Below, piece by piece: positions 26,364 to 35,397 of a stretch of 64,000 bases of DNA. The stretch covers positions 558,001-622,000 of the forward strand of contig NZ_FOZS01000002.1 of the NCBI RefSeq assembly GCF_900116205.1, written 5' to 3'. Position 1 is the first letter of the stretch. Every line of letters starts with the position of its first letter. The translations under genes and the position numbers were made by a program. The stretch is from Halostagnicola kamekurae. GTDB taxonomy: Archaea > Halobacteriota > Halobacteria > Halobacteriales > Natrialbaceae. Under the pieces are notes generated by a model. That model was given only the letters and a program-made list of their open reading frames with translations, had not been told where the DNA came from and did not search any database.

Positions 26364-26543
26364 ATGAAATCAGATATTCGGGTCTGTTCGGTGTGGGAAG
26401 AGACACACGAACGCCCGATCTACACCCTTTCTACGACCTGTCCCGAGTGTGGCGCAGACGCCGTCAACAGCGCGCCGGCTCCCTTCGATCCGACCGATCA
26501 GTACGGCGAGTACCGACGCGCTCTTAAGCGTCGCAGTCGCTGA
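26364..26543 (+). CDS. nop10: H/ACA ribonucleoprotein subunit Nop10
   Basis: 59 aa, easily missed because it is short. It starts MKSDIRVCSVWEETHERP, then YTLSTTCPECGADAVNSAP and the conserved PFDPTDQYGEYRR, followed by a basic tail. Nop10 binds the Cbf5 pseudouridine synthase in H/ACA guide RNPs. Zinc-type Cys: C8 and CPEC. It lies between eif2a (30-base gap) and the PAC2 gene (6-base gap), the conserved archaeal order. Confidence 0.96.
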   Translation: MKSDIRVCSVWEETHERPIYTLSTTCPECGADAVNSAPAPFDPTDQYGEYRRALKRRSR

Positions 26544-26549
26544 TACGGT

Positions 26550-27326
26550 ATGGACGAACTCGAGGTCGACGTCGTTGCCGAGGCCGAAGTCGACGACCCC
26601 GTTCTCGTCGAAGGGCTACCTGGCGTCGGACACGTCGGAACGCTCGCAGCGGAACACCTTCTCGAGGAACTCGACGAAGAGAGCACGCTGATTCGACGCG
26701 TCTACTCGCGCGAGTTCCCGCCGCAGGTGACGATCGAGGACGGCATCGCCGAACTGACCTGCGCGTCGATCCACGCGGTGTCGAACCCCGACGGACGAGA
26801 TCTGCTCGTCCTCACTGGCGATCACCAGGCACAGACCAACGCCGGCCACTACGGGCTCACCAGCGCGTTTCTCGACATCGCAGCCGAGTTCGAGACGACG
26901 GACATTTACTCGCTGGGCGGCGTTCCGACGGGCGAGCTCATCGAGGAGTACGCGGTCATCGGCGCGGTCACCGACGAGGCCCGCCGCGACTCGCTCGAGG
27001 AGGCCGGCGTCGAGTTCCGCGAGGACGAACCCGCGGGCGGCATCGTCGGCGTCAGCGGACTCCTGCTCGGGCTGGGCGCGCGCCGCGGATTCGACGCGGC
27101 GTGTCTGATGGGCGAAACGAGCGGCTACCTCGTCGACCCGAAAAGCGCCCGGGCGGTGCTCGAGGTGCTCGAGGAGGCAGTCGGGCTCGACCTCGCGTAC
27201 GATTCGCTCGACGAGCGCGCCGACGAGATGGAAGACGTGATCGGCAAGATTCAGGAGATGGAACAACAGCAACAACAGCAGTCGATGGAGCTGCCGACCG
27301 ACGACGATCTGCGGTACATCGGCTAG
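26550..27326 (+). CDS. PAC2 family proteasome assembly chaperone-like protein
   Basis: 258 aa. The PAC2 fold is recognised from the start VLVEGLPGVGHVG, then LLVLTGDHQAQT, YSLGGVPTGEL and GIVGVSGLLLGLGARRG. The C-terminal coil carries a poly-Gln tract (about 240-246) and ends RYIG. Archaeal PAC2 proteins near nop10/eif2a are proteasome-assembly or proteasome-binding chaperones; the ending is not a clean HbYX tail. Last gene of the translation cluster. Confidence 0.9.
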   Translation: MDELEVDVVAEAEVDDPVLVEGLPGVGHVGTLAAEHLLEELDEESTLIRRVYSREFPPQVTIEDGIAELTCASIHAVSNPDGRDLLVLTGDHQAQTNAGHYGLTSAFLDIAAEFETTDIYSLGGVPTGELIEEYAVIGAVTDEARRDSLEEAGVEFREDEPAGGIVGVSGLLLGLGARRGFDAACLMGETSGYLVDPKSARAVLEVLEEAVGLDLAYDSLDERADEMEDVIGKIQEMEQQQQQQSMELPTDDDLRYIG

Positions 27327-27465
27327 GGAGAGCCGATCGCTTTCTCGAGCGCGTCCCAGCCGAGAGTCGCTCGAAGGGGTACGCACGTTCGCGCGAGGGA
27401 GCACTCACATTTCGAGTCGCGTGTAGTCAGATACCGCCAGCACCGCCACCGCTTCTCGGCCGATC

Positions 27466-28146
27466 TCAGACGATCGCGCCAGCGCCCGCTGCGAGGAAGA
27501 TAGCACCGAACGCGACGAGTACCACCCCGCTCAGCAGCGAGACGGTCGGTGCGAACGCGTCGACGCGTCGTCCGATCGAGACCAGCGCCGCGGGATAGCT
27601 CACGATCCAGCAAACGATCCCGACGAAGAACCCGACCAGCAGGCCGACCGACCCCGTCTGGACGACCAGCGCGCCCGCAAGCATCGAGCCGATCCCCGGG
27701 ACGTGAGCGAAGACGTCGAGCGTGCCGGGTCGAAGGAGGCCGACGCCGACGGTGAGCCAGAACCCGATCTGGTAGGGGTTGGTCAGCGACAGCGCGAACG
27801 CCTTCCGGAATCCCCTCGAGGGTTCGCCCGCGTCTTCGACGAAGCCGGTGGCAGATCTCGCATCCCGAAACGCGCCGACGGCGAAGTAGACCATGAGCAC
27901 GCCGCCGACGAGGTAGAGCGCGGGTCTGACGATCGGGTACTGGTCGATGATTGCGACCACGCCCGCGAGCGTCCCGACGAAAAAGACGAGGTCCGCGAGC
28001 ATCGCGCCGAGCCCAGCCTTGAACCCGGCCGTCCAGCCGCGAAGCACGCTCTCCTCGGCGATGATCGCGTTCATCGGCCCCGGCGGGGCGGCAAGCGCAA
28101 TTCCAAAGACGGCTCCAACGAGCGGAGTGAGAACGGTCGTCACCAC
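27466..28146 (-). CDS. LysE family amino-acid exporter
   Basis: 226 aa with about six membrane segments. The start region APPGPMNAIIAEE is the LysE/RhtB signature, NPYQIGFWLTVG is the second conserved loop, and a hydrophobic C-terminal helix ends the protein. It is likely an exporter of amino acids or related solutes; the substrate is not predictable. It is convergent with the PAC2 gene across a gap of about 140 bases. Confidence 0.87.
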   Translation of the reverse strand: MVTTVLTPLVGAVFGIALAAPPGPMNAIIAEESVLRGWTAGFKAGLGAMLADLVFFVGTLAGVVAIIDQYPIVRPALYLVGGVLMVYFAVGAFRDARSATGFVEDAGEPSRGFRKAFALSLTNPYQIGFWLTVGVGLLRPGTLDVFAHVPGIGSMLAGALVVQTGSVGLLVGFFVGIVCWIVSYPAALVSIGRRVDAFAPTVSLLSGVVLVAFGAIFLAAGAGAIV

Positions 28147-28222
28147 GTGTTCGTTTCGAGGGGTACCGACGGCTAAAACGTGTCGAAGCGCTCGGTTGAC
28201 CGGGTCCTCGGTCGCGGTCGTG

Positions 28223-28486
28223 TCAACGTTGTGTCTTTCGAGTCAGGGTTTCGATATCCTCGTAGGGGATGCTTCCCTCGCCGACCGGTTGGCCGTCGAG
28301 TTCGAGGTACGCCGGCCCAGAGTCGGGTGTGTGACTCCCCGTGACTTCGCCGCTCAATCGCTTTCGCTTGCTGTCGGTCATCGAGTAGCTCTCGACTTCG
28401 ACGACGTCGCCGATATCGACCAGATCGTCCACCAACTCCATCGCCTCTCGCTCGTCGGCGTCCGCTGGAATCTCGAGTTCTGTCAT
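28223..28486 (-). CDS. Small conserved haloarchaeal protein
   Basis: 87 aa, acidic, function unknown. It begins MTELEIPADADEREAMELV and has a likely SH3-like beta core: VVEVESYSMTDSKRKRLSGE, then ELDGQPV and an IPYEDIETL ending. The ATG at 28486 comes two bases after the stop of the zinc-finger gene upstream, so both belong to one operon. Confidence 0.7.
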   Translation of the reverse strand: MTELEIPADADEREAMELVDDLVDIGDVVEVESYSMTDSKRKRLSGEVTGSHTPDSGPAYLELDGQPVGEGSIPYEDIETLTRKTQR

Positions 28487-28487
28487 G

Positions 28488-28646
28488 TTACCACAGTTGC
28501 GCCCGAGGCGTCTCGCACGTATCGCAGACGACCGCCTCGTTTCCCTTGTACCGGCCACGCTCGAGCCGTCCGTCGGCGCAGGACGGACACGTCCGGCCTT
28601 CGAGCTGGGCAATTAACTGATTGCCATCGAATTGCGTCGTTGCCAT
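28488..28646 (-). CDS. Small CPxCG-type zinc finger protein
   Basis: 52 aa: MATTQFDGNQLIAQLEG, then two zinc knuckles, CPSCADG and CDTCETP. Haloarchaea encode many such one-domain zinc-finger microproteins; several in Haloferax have been linked to biofilm, swarming and stress phenotypes, but this one is not assigned. It is directly upstream (1-base gap) of the 87-aa gene. Confidence 0.75.
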   Translation of the reverse strand: MATTQFDGNQLIAQLEGRTCPSCADGRLERGRYKGNEAVVCDTCETPRAQLW

Positions 28647-28801
28647 ATCGGGAGACTCCGCCCGTCGATAGGGAAGGCGTTGGCCATGCACCTGCAGGTG
28701 GTCGCCGGGAACCGGCCAACGACTCGAGTATCGGGAGTCGGCGCGGCGGAACACGAGTCGACACGGCTATTTCCGTGCCTCGAGAACGTGGAGAGAGACT
28801 C

Positions 28802-29365
28802 ATGTGGCCCTGGGGACACCTCGGCGTCGCGTACCTGCTGTACAGTCTCTTCGCGCACCGCCGGTTCGACCGCCCGCCGCGTGCCGCGCCCGCGATCGCA
28901 CTCGCGATCGGCTCGCAGTTTCCCGACCTCATAGACAAACCGCTGGCCTGGAACTTCGACGTGCTCCCGGGCGGGCGAACGCTGAGTCACTCCGTGGTGT
29001 TCGCGATCGTGCTCACCGTTGTCGTCTACGCGATCGCGAATCGATTCGGGGGCCTCGAGGCGGCGATAGCGTTCCTCGTCGGACACGTCGTCCACCTGCT
29101 GACGGACGTCCCGCCGGCCGTCTTCGGTGGGGAGGTCTCGGGGCTGGCGTACCTCCTCTGGCCGTTCGTCGAACCGCCTCCGGAAGAGCCCGTCGCCGGC
29201 CTGCTCGATGCGATCCTCACGTACTACACCCTCGGCCCGTACGAACTGTTCCAGTTCGGACTGTTCGCGTTCGCGGCGGTCGTCTGGTACTCCGACGGCA
29301 AACCCGGCTTCGTGTACGTGCGGTCGATTCTCGCCCGGTTTCGAGTATCGGAATCCCACACGTAA
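28802..29365 (+). CDS. YdjM-like membrane-bound metal-dependent hydrolase family protein
   Basis: 187 aa membrane protein. It begins MWPWGHLGVAYLLYSL; the GSQFPDLIDKPLAW, RTLSHSV and FLVGHVVHLLTDV motifs supply the His/Asp residues of the YdjM/LexA-regulated membrane hydrolase family. About four hydrophobic segments. The biochemical activity of this family is not established. It starts at the ATG at 28802; the longer open frame upstream is antisense to other genes. Confidence 0.82.
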   Translation: MWPWGHLGVAYLLYSLFAHRRFDRPPRAAPAIALAIGSQFPDLIDKPLAWNFDVLPGGRTLSHSVVFAIVLTVVVYAIANRFGGLEAAIAFLVGHVVHLLTDVPPAVFGGEVSGLAYLLWPFVEPPPEEPVAGLLDAILTYYTLGPYELFQFGLFAFAAVVWYSDGKPGFVYVRSILARFRVSESHT

Positions 29366-29438
29366 CGATCCCGTCTCCTCACAGCGATTGCGGTTCCGAA
29401 CCGCCGGGGCTTTGCACCCGGCAGTCCACCCCTTCGGT

Positions 29439-30035
29439 ATGCGCCAGTTCGTCCTCCTCGGACACGACGTGCCGACGACCCCGGACTTCTCGCTCGACGA
29501 CCTCGCCGGCGGAGCCGGGCGACTCGACGCACTGTGTCGCTCGATCACCGCCTCGTTCGTGACCTCCCACGGCATCCGCGAGGACGTCCGCGTCCACCTC
29601 GTGATCCGAGACCAGTTGACGATCACGTTCGACGGGAGCGAACTCCGAAACCTCCACCCCGACGAACGATCGACCGCCGCGCTCGTCCGCACGGCCCTCG
29701 AGCACCGCGAGGAGGCGATCGGCTCGCTCCCCGCGGAACCGAGCCCCGGCGTCGAACTCTACCGACGTGGGTTCGAAGCCACGCTCGAGGCAGTCTCGAG
29801 CGACAGCACGGTCGTTCAGTTACACGAGGACGGCGAGGCCGTCGTCGACGCGTCCGTGCCGACCGACCCCGTATTCGTCCTCTCGGATCACCACGATTTC
29901 ACGGCGGCCGAACAGCGACTCCTCGAGGCACACGCGGACCGGCGGCTCCGACTCGGGCCGACGCGGCTCCACGCCGATCAGGCGATCACCGTGGCCCACC
30001 ACTGTCTCGACACCGACGGCTACACGCGCTTTTGA
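29439..30035 (+). CDS. trmY: tRNA (pseudouridine(54)-N1)-methyltransferase
   Basis: 198 aa SPOUT-class enzyme making N1-methylpseudouridine at position 54 of archaeal tRNAs. Start MRQFVLLGHDVPTT; FSLDDLAGGAGRLD, VHLVIRD, ELRNLHPDERSTAAL and PVFVLSDHHDFT are the DUF358/TrmY motifs, the last with the SAM-knot LSDH. It starts at the ATG at 29439. It is 73 bases after the YdjM-like gene and about 195 before tRNA-Pro. Confidence 0.95.
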   Translation: MRQFVLLGHDVPTTPDFSLDDLAGGAGRLDALCRSITASFVTSHGIREDVRVHLVIRDQLTITFDGSELRNLHPDERSTAALVRTALEHREEAIGSLPAEPSPGVELYRRGFEATLEAVSSDSTVVQLHEDGEAVVDASVPTDPVFVLSDHHDFTAAEQRLLEAHADRRLRLGPTRLHADQAITVAHHCLDTDGYTRF

Positions 30036-30230
30036 AGGAGTACGCTCGATCGGACAGCGGCTCGAGTCCGGCGGAGTCTCGAGCGGTCGGAGCGATAGTC
30101 GAACCGAAAAACGAAACGCTGTGCTGTATCGCGGCCGTCGGTATTCCGGGGGCTGTATCGTGTCCGCCGGTAGTCCGTGCCGTCACCCATTCAGAAAGGT
30201 TAAACGCGTGGACGAACTTCCACCGAATGC

Positions 30231-30303
30231 GGGCCGGTGGGGTAGCTTGGTATCCTTCGGCCTTCGGGTGGCCGTAACCGCGATTCGAATTCGCGCCGGC
30301 CCA
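30231..30303 (+). tRNA. tRNA-Pro (CGG)
   Basis: 73 nt without encoded CCA. Acceptor GGGCCGG pairs with CCGGCCC, discriminator A. Anticodon stem CGGCC/GGCCG encloses TTCGGGT, which puts CGG at 34-36. T arm CGCGA-TTCGAAT-TCGCG. No intron. The upstream GGTTAAACG (about 30199-30207) is a plausible TATA element. Confidence 0.93.
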
Positions 30304-30546
30304 CTACCTTTCCCGCACTCAACGAACGCCGAGCGACAGCGAGGCGTTTCGACTCTCATTTCGTCATCGTTGAGCGGCAGCCGTCGGATTGGCCGTACCC
30401 GCGTTCTCGAGGTCGTACCGCTCGAGCGCGGCTTGGGAAACGCCGGCGAACCGTGGGCGTCCTCGAGAAGCGATTGGCCGGCGAACGACGGCCGATTCCA
30501 CGACGAACGCAACCGTTACCGGCGCTGGCCACCTCTCTCGAGACGA

Positions 30547-31278
30547 ATGACTGATGGGACTGAGAAAGACGTCGATACGACCGAGGGGGTCACGGAGCGA
30601 CGCGACGAGGTGGTCGCTCGAGTCCGCTCGCATGCGGGACAGATCGCTCGGGAACTCGCGCTGTTACAGGGCGGCGACTACGGTCAGGAGTCCTTCGAGA
30701 CTGCGGCCGCGACGTGGACGGTCAAGTACGAGGCGGGCGATATCCAGTATCTCCGATTCGATCCGAACTCGGGCGAGGAGACGTACGTCATCTCGACCAA
30801 ACAGCCGCCGGCGCCCGACGCGCTCGAGCGGGCGATGGACGATTACGGGACGTTCATCGAAGCCTACAACGAGTACGTCGCGTCGTTCGACGACGTGCTC
30901 GCGGACGTTCCAGACGAGTTTCCGGCGATCGAGTCGGCTGCCGACCTCGTCGCGGAACGGGATCGGATCGTCCGGCAGATCCGCGACGTTGGGACCGAGA
31001 TGGCCGGCCAATTACAGCGTTACGACGGCGAGTACGGCACCTATTCGACGACGATCTCGGGAACCCGCTGGGAACTCAAGTGGGACGGGAGCGAAGTGTC
31101 CTACCTTCGGGTCGGCGGGTCGGACGGGACGTATCTCCTCTCGCAGTATGGTCCGCCTTCGGCGTCCGAACTCCGTCGACTCGCGCCCGACGTCGAGGCG
31201 TTCGTCGAATCGTTCAACGACGAGATAGCCGATCTCGAGGCGGATCTCGATCGCGTCTCGATACGGAAAGACGAGTAG
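30547..31278 (+). CDS. Conserved haloarchaeal protein made of two tandem repeats
   Basis: 243 aa, no named family recognised. Residues 19-115 and 138-231 are full-length repeats of each other: RDEVVARVRSHAGQIARELA corresponds to RDRIVRQIRDVGTEMAGQLQ. The strand pair TWTVKY...IQYLRFD matches RWELKW...VSYLRVG, and TYVISTKQPPAP matches TYLLSQYGPPSA. Each unit is a helix, a beta sheet and a helix (FIEAYNEYVASFD/FVESFNDEIADLE). No signal or membrane segment. It starts at the ATG at 30547. Confidence 0.75.
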   Translation: MTDGTEKDVDTTEGVTERRDEVVARVRSHAGQIARELALLQGGDYGQESFETAAATWTVKYEAGDIQYLRFDPNSGEETYVISTKQPPAPDALERAMDDYGTFIEAYNEYVASFDDVLADVPDEFPAIESAADLVAERDRIVRQIRDVGTEMAGQLQRYDGEYGTYSTTISGTRWELKWDGSEVSYLRVGGSDGTYLLSQYGPPSASELRRLAPDVEAFVESFNDEIADLEADLDRVSIRKDE

Positions 31279-31427
31279 GGAGTGACTTTCTGATTTACGG
31301 GTCGCTTACGGCGAATCCGGCGCTCGTCAGTCTCGGCCTACGCGAGATTCACCGGGGAAAGGCCGGGACAATTTCGGCAACCGTCTGGCTCCCTTTTGGA
31401 CCGGTCGTTCCCACTATCCGGTGCATT

Positions 31428-32591
31428 ATGACGACAACACGACGCGCGACGATGGCGGCTATTGGCGCACTGGGAGCGGGAGCGACACTGACTGGATCGG
31501 CGCTTGCGGTGGGCGAACACGAAGACGACGAGCGAGCGCAGGACGAGGGAAGCGACGAGGTTCCGGACGCGGTCGCGGCGGTCCGGATCGCTCACTTCTC
31601 GCCGGACGCACCGGCCGTCGACGTCTACGTCGACGGGGAGCGAGTCCTCCAGTCGATCTCGTACGACGAGGTGTCGCCGTATCTCGAGATCGAACCCGGA
31701 GCGGCGGAGCTAACGATCACTGCGGCCGGCGACTCGGAGACCGTCGTCTTCGAGGACAGCGTCTACTTCGGACGCGCGTTCTACACGGTCGCGGCGGTCG
31801 GCGAACTCGAGGACGAGTCGTTCAGTCCGCTGATTCTCACCGACGCCGGGTCGTCCCTCGTTCGACTCGTCCACGCGTCGCCGGACGCGCCAGCCGTCGA
31901 CGTCGTCGGGAACGACGGCGCGATGGAGCTCTTCGAGAACGTTTCGTTCGGCACCGCGACGAACTACGTCGCGCTTCCCGCGGGCAGTTACGCGCTCGAC
32001 GTTCTCCCCGCGGCGGACGGGAACGGCGAACCGGACGCCGGTGGGGAGGCACCCGATTACGACTCCGTTGAGGGAGTCGAGACGGGTGGCGGGACCGCTG
32101 TGGGCGGAAACGAATCCGAAACGGATGGTAACGAGTCGGTGGCTGCTGGCAACGAAACGGCAATCGATGGGAACGAGACCGCGACTGCTGGCAACGAGAC
32201 TGCAACAGGAACGAACGACGGTGAGACCGGCGTCGACGATACCGCGGCGGAAACAGGCGACGACTCCGGCCGGACCGACGAGGCGGTCGCCAGTCTCGAG
32301 GTCACGCTCGAGCAGGGCGGCGCCTACACCGTGGCTGCGATCGGCTACCTCGAGGCCACAGACGACGAGACAGCGTTCGACGTGACGGTTCTTGAGGACG
32401 GGCCGATGGCAGTCCTCTCCGAGGCCGAAGAAAGCGGCTCTTCGGGCGACGCTGGTTCGAGCGACGAGACCGGCGGTGACGATTCGGACGGCCGAGCAGA
32501 CGCCGCGGATGGGACGACATCTGCCGAGAACGAGACGGGTGACGGCGAGACGAGTGGCAACGAAACGACGGCCGCTGAGTCAGGTTACTAA
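31428..32591 (+). CDS. Secreted DUF4397 protein with sequon-rich insert and tail
   Basis: 387 aa. A Tat-type signal (TRRATMAAIGALGAG, cleavage near ALA) leads to DUF4397: RIAHFSPDAPAVDVYVDG and RLVHASPDAPAVDVVG are the two half-repeats. Between the second half (ending near DVLPAADG) and a last beta hairpin is an insert of Gly/Asn/Glu/Thr repeats (GNES, GNET units), and the C-terminus is similar. Seven NES/NET sequons plus one NVS imply heavy N-glycosylation outside the cell. No C-terminal membrane anchor is seen, so it is probably released or loosely surface-bound. Confidence 0.85.
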   Translation: MTTTRRATMAAIGALGAGATLTGSALAVGEHEDDERAQDEGSDEVPDAVAAVRIAHFSPDAPAVDVYVDGERVLQSISYDEVSPYLEIEPGAAELTITAAGDSETVVFEDSVYFGRAFYTVAAVGELEDESFSPLILTDAGSSLVRLVHASPDAPAVDVVGNDGAMELFENVSFGTATNYVALPAGSYALDVLPAADGNGEPDAGGEAPDYDSVEGVETGGGTAVGGNESETDGNESVAAGNETAIDGNETATAGNETATGTNDGETGVDDTAAETGDDSGRTDEAVASLEVTLEQGGAYTVAAIGYLEATDDETAFDVTVLEDGPMAVLSEAEESGSSGDAGSSDETGGDDSDGRADAADGTTSAENETGDGETSGNETTAAESGY

Positions 32592-32683
32592 CGATCTCCA
32601 TCAGCGGGCGGCAGTGCCACTGGATCCGTACCGACCTACGTTGGTCGTGTCCGGATGAATGGGGAGTGGCGACACGCTGGCGA

Positions 32684-32959
32684 TCAGGCGTCGACGTACC
32701 GTTCTATCCACTCCTGGCGCTGCTCGAGAATGCGTCGCCCCTTCGGGGTCAACGCGTAGTAGTTCGTCCGGCGGTCGATTTCCCCCTTCTCGACGAGTTC
32801 GAACTCGACGAGCGTATCGAGATTCGGGTACAGCCGACCGTGTGTCACTGGCTGGTCGATGTACCTGTTGATGTCGTCGAGAATCTCCTGGCCGGACGGC
32901 CGGTCCATTCCCGCGATGACGTACAACAGGTCGCGTTGGAATCCTGTAAGCTGGTCCAT
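32684..32959 (-). CDS. PadR family transcriptional regulator
   Basis: 91 aa winged-helix protein: MDQLTGFQRDLLYVIAGM, the recognition region SGQEILDDINRYIDQPVTHG, RLYPNLDTLVEFELVEKGE and the wing RRTNYYALTPKGRR are PadR features. It is shorter than bacterial PadR because the C-terminal dimer helix is reduced, which is common in haloarchaea. The target is unknown; it stands between convergent and divergent genes. Confidence 0.9.
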   Translation of the reverse strand: MDQLTGFQRDLLYVIAGMDRPSGQEILDDINRYIDQPVTHGRLYPNLDTLVEFELVEKGEIDRRTNYYALTPKGRRILEQRQEWIERYVDA

Positions 32960-33136
32960 GGATCACCCTCTGAATATCGACAGTGACTCGTCTACGGCTT
33001 TGTTATAGAGCGTGTACGCCCTGCACAGGGTGTTTCGTTCGATTGGCACCGCTGTCTGCCCGGCTGCGCTGCGATCGAGAACCGTCCCTGAGTCGCCGTC
33101 GCTGTCTTTTTCCAGTCGACCAGCCTATCGGCCGAT

Positions 33137-33697
33137 ATGACGGACGATTCGCTCTCGTGGGAGACCAAAGACAGCGCGGTAGCCTACTCCTGTCCGGGGT
33201 TCGATATCGTTAACGAGACCGTTCAGCTCCCCGACGGGACCGAAACCGAGTTCGATTACCTCACCGAGCCGCCGAGCGTCTGCATCCTCCCGCTGACGCC
33301 CGACGGCGAGGTCGTCTGCATCGAAGAGTGGCGACAGGCGGTCTCGCGAGTCAACTACGGACTCCCCGCCGGCGGGATCGAACCCGGCGACGACGACCTG
33401 AAGGCGGCCGCTCGACGGGAACTCCGCGAGGAGACCGGCTACGAAGCCGATCGCCTCGAGTCGCTCGTCAGCGTCGAGCCGGCGAACGGCTTCACCGACG
33501 CGGTCGTCAACTTCTTCGTCGCTCGCGGCTGTCAGCCGACGGCGGCCCAGCGACTCGACCGCGACGAGAGCATCCGCGTCGCGACGACCTCGCTCGAGGA
33601 ACTGACCGACGCCGTCGCCGACGGTGCGATTCGCGACGGTCGCGTCGTGCTCGCACTCTCGTACTACCGGCTCTTCGCGGACGACCGCGGGGACTGA
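33137..33697 (+). CDS. NUDIX hydrolase, ADP-ribose pyrophosphatase-like
   Basis: 186 aa. N-terminal region typical of ADP-ribose/NDP-sugar hydrolases (VCILPLTPDGEVVCIEEWRQ). The Nudix box is GGIEPGDDDLKAAARREL then REETGY; the Glu normally found in G-x5-E is Asp here, while the catalytic REx2EE core is intact. It probably cleaves a nucleoside-diphosphate-linked substrate. It starts at the ATG at 33137. Confidence 0.88.
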   Translation: MTDDSLSWETKDSAVAYSCPGFDIVNETVQLPDGTETEFDYLTEPPSVCILPLTPDGEVVCIEEWRQAVSRVNYGLPAGGIEPGDDDLKAAARRELREETGYEADRLESLVSVEPANGFTDAVVNFFVARGCQPTAAQRLDRDESIRVATTSLEELTDAVADGAIRDGRVVLALSYYRLFADDRGD

Positions 33698-33807
33698 GCC
33701 GGTTCGATCGACCGCACCCGGCGGATGCCGGTCGAGCCGGATTCGTGCTCGGGACTTTCTGGGGCTAGAACGGAACGTTTACCGCTTCGCTCGCAAAGAG
33801 ACGGTAG

Positions 33808-35292
33808 ATGCGCGAGTGCTTCGAACTCCGGAACAGCGATGCGGGGGGACGTATCGGCGAACTCACGGTTCCTCGAGCCGGCGTCACCGTCGAAACGCCA
33901 GCGCTGCTCCCGGTTATCAACCCGAATCTCGATACGATCTCCCCTCGTCGACTCGCCGAGGAGTTCGGCGCGGAGATACTCATCACGAACTCCTACATCA
34001 TCTACAACACCGACGACGTTCGAGAGCGAGCGCTCTCGGAGGGCCTCCACGACATGTTCGAGTTCCCGGGCGCGATCATGACCGACTCGGGCTCGTTTCA
34101 GCTCTCGGAGTACGGCGAGATTACGGTCACGACCGAGGAGATCCTCGAGTTTCAGGCAGACATCGGCTCCGATATCGGGACGCCCGTCGACATTCCGACC
34201 CCGCCGGACGTCTCCCGCGAGCGCGCAGCCGAAGACCTCGAGACGACCAAGGAGCGACTCGAGGTCGCAGACGCCGTCGACGTCGGCGACATGCTGATCA
34301 ACGCGCCCGTCCAGGGGTCGACGCATCCGGACCTCCGCGAGGCGGCCGCCCGGCACGCCAACTCGACTGACCTCGACGTCTTCCCCGTCGGCGCGGTCGT
34401 CCCGCTCATGAACGAGTACCGCTACGACGACATGATCGACGTCGTCGCCGCCGCCAAACGCGGTCTAGGCGCCGACGCGCCGGTTCACCTCTTCGGGGCT
34501 GGCCACCCGATGATGTTCGCGCTCGCGGTCGCGATGGGCTGTGACCTGTTCGATTCGGCGGCCTACGCGCTGTACGCCCGCGACGACCGCTATCTCACCG
34601 TCCGCGGGACCCAGCACCTCGAGGAGATCGAGTACTTCCCGTGTTCGTGTCCGGTCTGTTCGTCCCACGATCCGGCGGACGTGCGCGAGCTTCCGGACCG
34701 AGAGCGAGAGGAGACGCTGGCCGCTCACAACCTCCACGTGACCTTCGGGGAGATCCGCCGGATCAAACAGGCCATCCGAGCGGGGAACCTCCTCGAGCTC
34801 GTCGAACAGCGCGCTCGCGCCCACCCGACGATGCTCGACGGCTACCGGACGCTTCTGGACCACGCCGACCAGCTCGAGGCGACCGACCCCGTCTCGAAGG
34901 GGGCCTTTTTCTACGCCTCTCACGAGAGCGCTCGGCGGCCGGAAGTGCTGCGCCACCGGCGGCGACTCGAGCGCCTCCCGGTTCCCGACTCGGTGTTTCT
35001 CACAGAAGGCGACGGTGACGGCCCCGAAAAATACGAGGCTGCCTGGCGCGTCAAACCGCCGTTCGGCCCGTTCCCGCGGGCGCTTTCGAAGAGCTATCCG
35101 CTCACCGCGGAGGTACCGACGCGCGTCGACCGGGGCGCGCTCGAGGCCGCCGCGGCGGGCGTCGCTCGACTGGTCGAGTCCAACCCGGACAGCGAGTTCG
35201 GATTGGGACATCTGGACTGGCCAGCGAGGGTGCTCGAGGCGCTCCCCGAGTCAGTCGAGACGATCGATCTGACGAAGTCTCATCGGTCCTGA
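33808..35292 (+). CDS. tgtA: tRNA-guanine(15) transglycosylase (archaeosine biosynthesis)
   Basis: 494 aa. Inserts preQ0 at position 15 of tRNA, the first committed tRNA step to archaeosine. Starts [33 protein letters not shown] holds the active-site Asp, and PVQGS and [19 protein letters not shown] are the barrel signatures. [11 protein letters not shown] gives the zinc site. The downstream part continues as the shorter haloarchaeal form without the PUA-bearing ArcS half, which is a separate gene in this group. ATG 33808. Confidence 0.95.
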   Translation: MRECFELRNSDAGGRIGELTVPRAGVTVETPALLPVINPNLDTISPRRLAEEFGAEILITNSYIIYNTDDVRERALSEGLHDMFEFPGAIMTDSGSFQLSEYGEITVTTEEILEFQADIGSDIGTPVDIPTPPDVSRERAAEDLETTKERLEVADAVDVGDMLINAPVQGSTHPDLREAAARHANSTDLDVFPVGAVVPLMNEYRYDDMIDVVAAAKRGLGADAPVHLFGAGHPMMFALAVAMGCDLFDSAAYALYARDDRYLTVRGTQHLEEIEYFPCSCPVCSSHDPADVRELPDREREETLAAHNLHVTFGEIRRIKQAIRAGNLLELVEQRARAHPTMLDGYRTLLDHADQLEATDPVSKGAFFYASHESARRPEVLRHRRRLERLPVPDSVFLTEGDGDGPEKYEAAWRVKPPFGPFPRALSKSYPLTAEVPTRVDRGALEAAAAGVARLVESNPDSEFGLGHLDWPARVLEALPESVETIDLTKSHRS

Positions 35293-35397
35293 TCGTCGCT
35301 TTGTCAGACTCCCACCGGTTTGCTCTCGTCGTCGACTTCCTGGACGAGCCACGCCCGATCAGAACAGCAAAGAGGTGCTAGCCCACTTCGTTGTGGT

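Noticed and set aside
27240-27326. HbYX proteasome-activator tail on the PAC2 protein
   Set aside because: It ends R-Y-I-G, which does not fit hydrophobic-Tyr-any at the extreme C-terminus.
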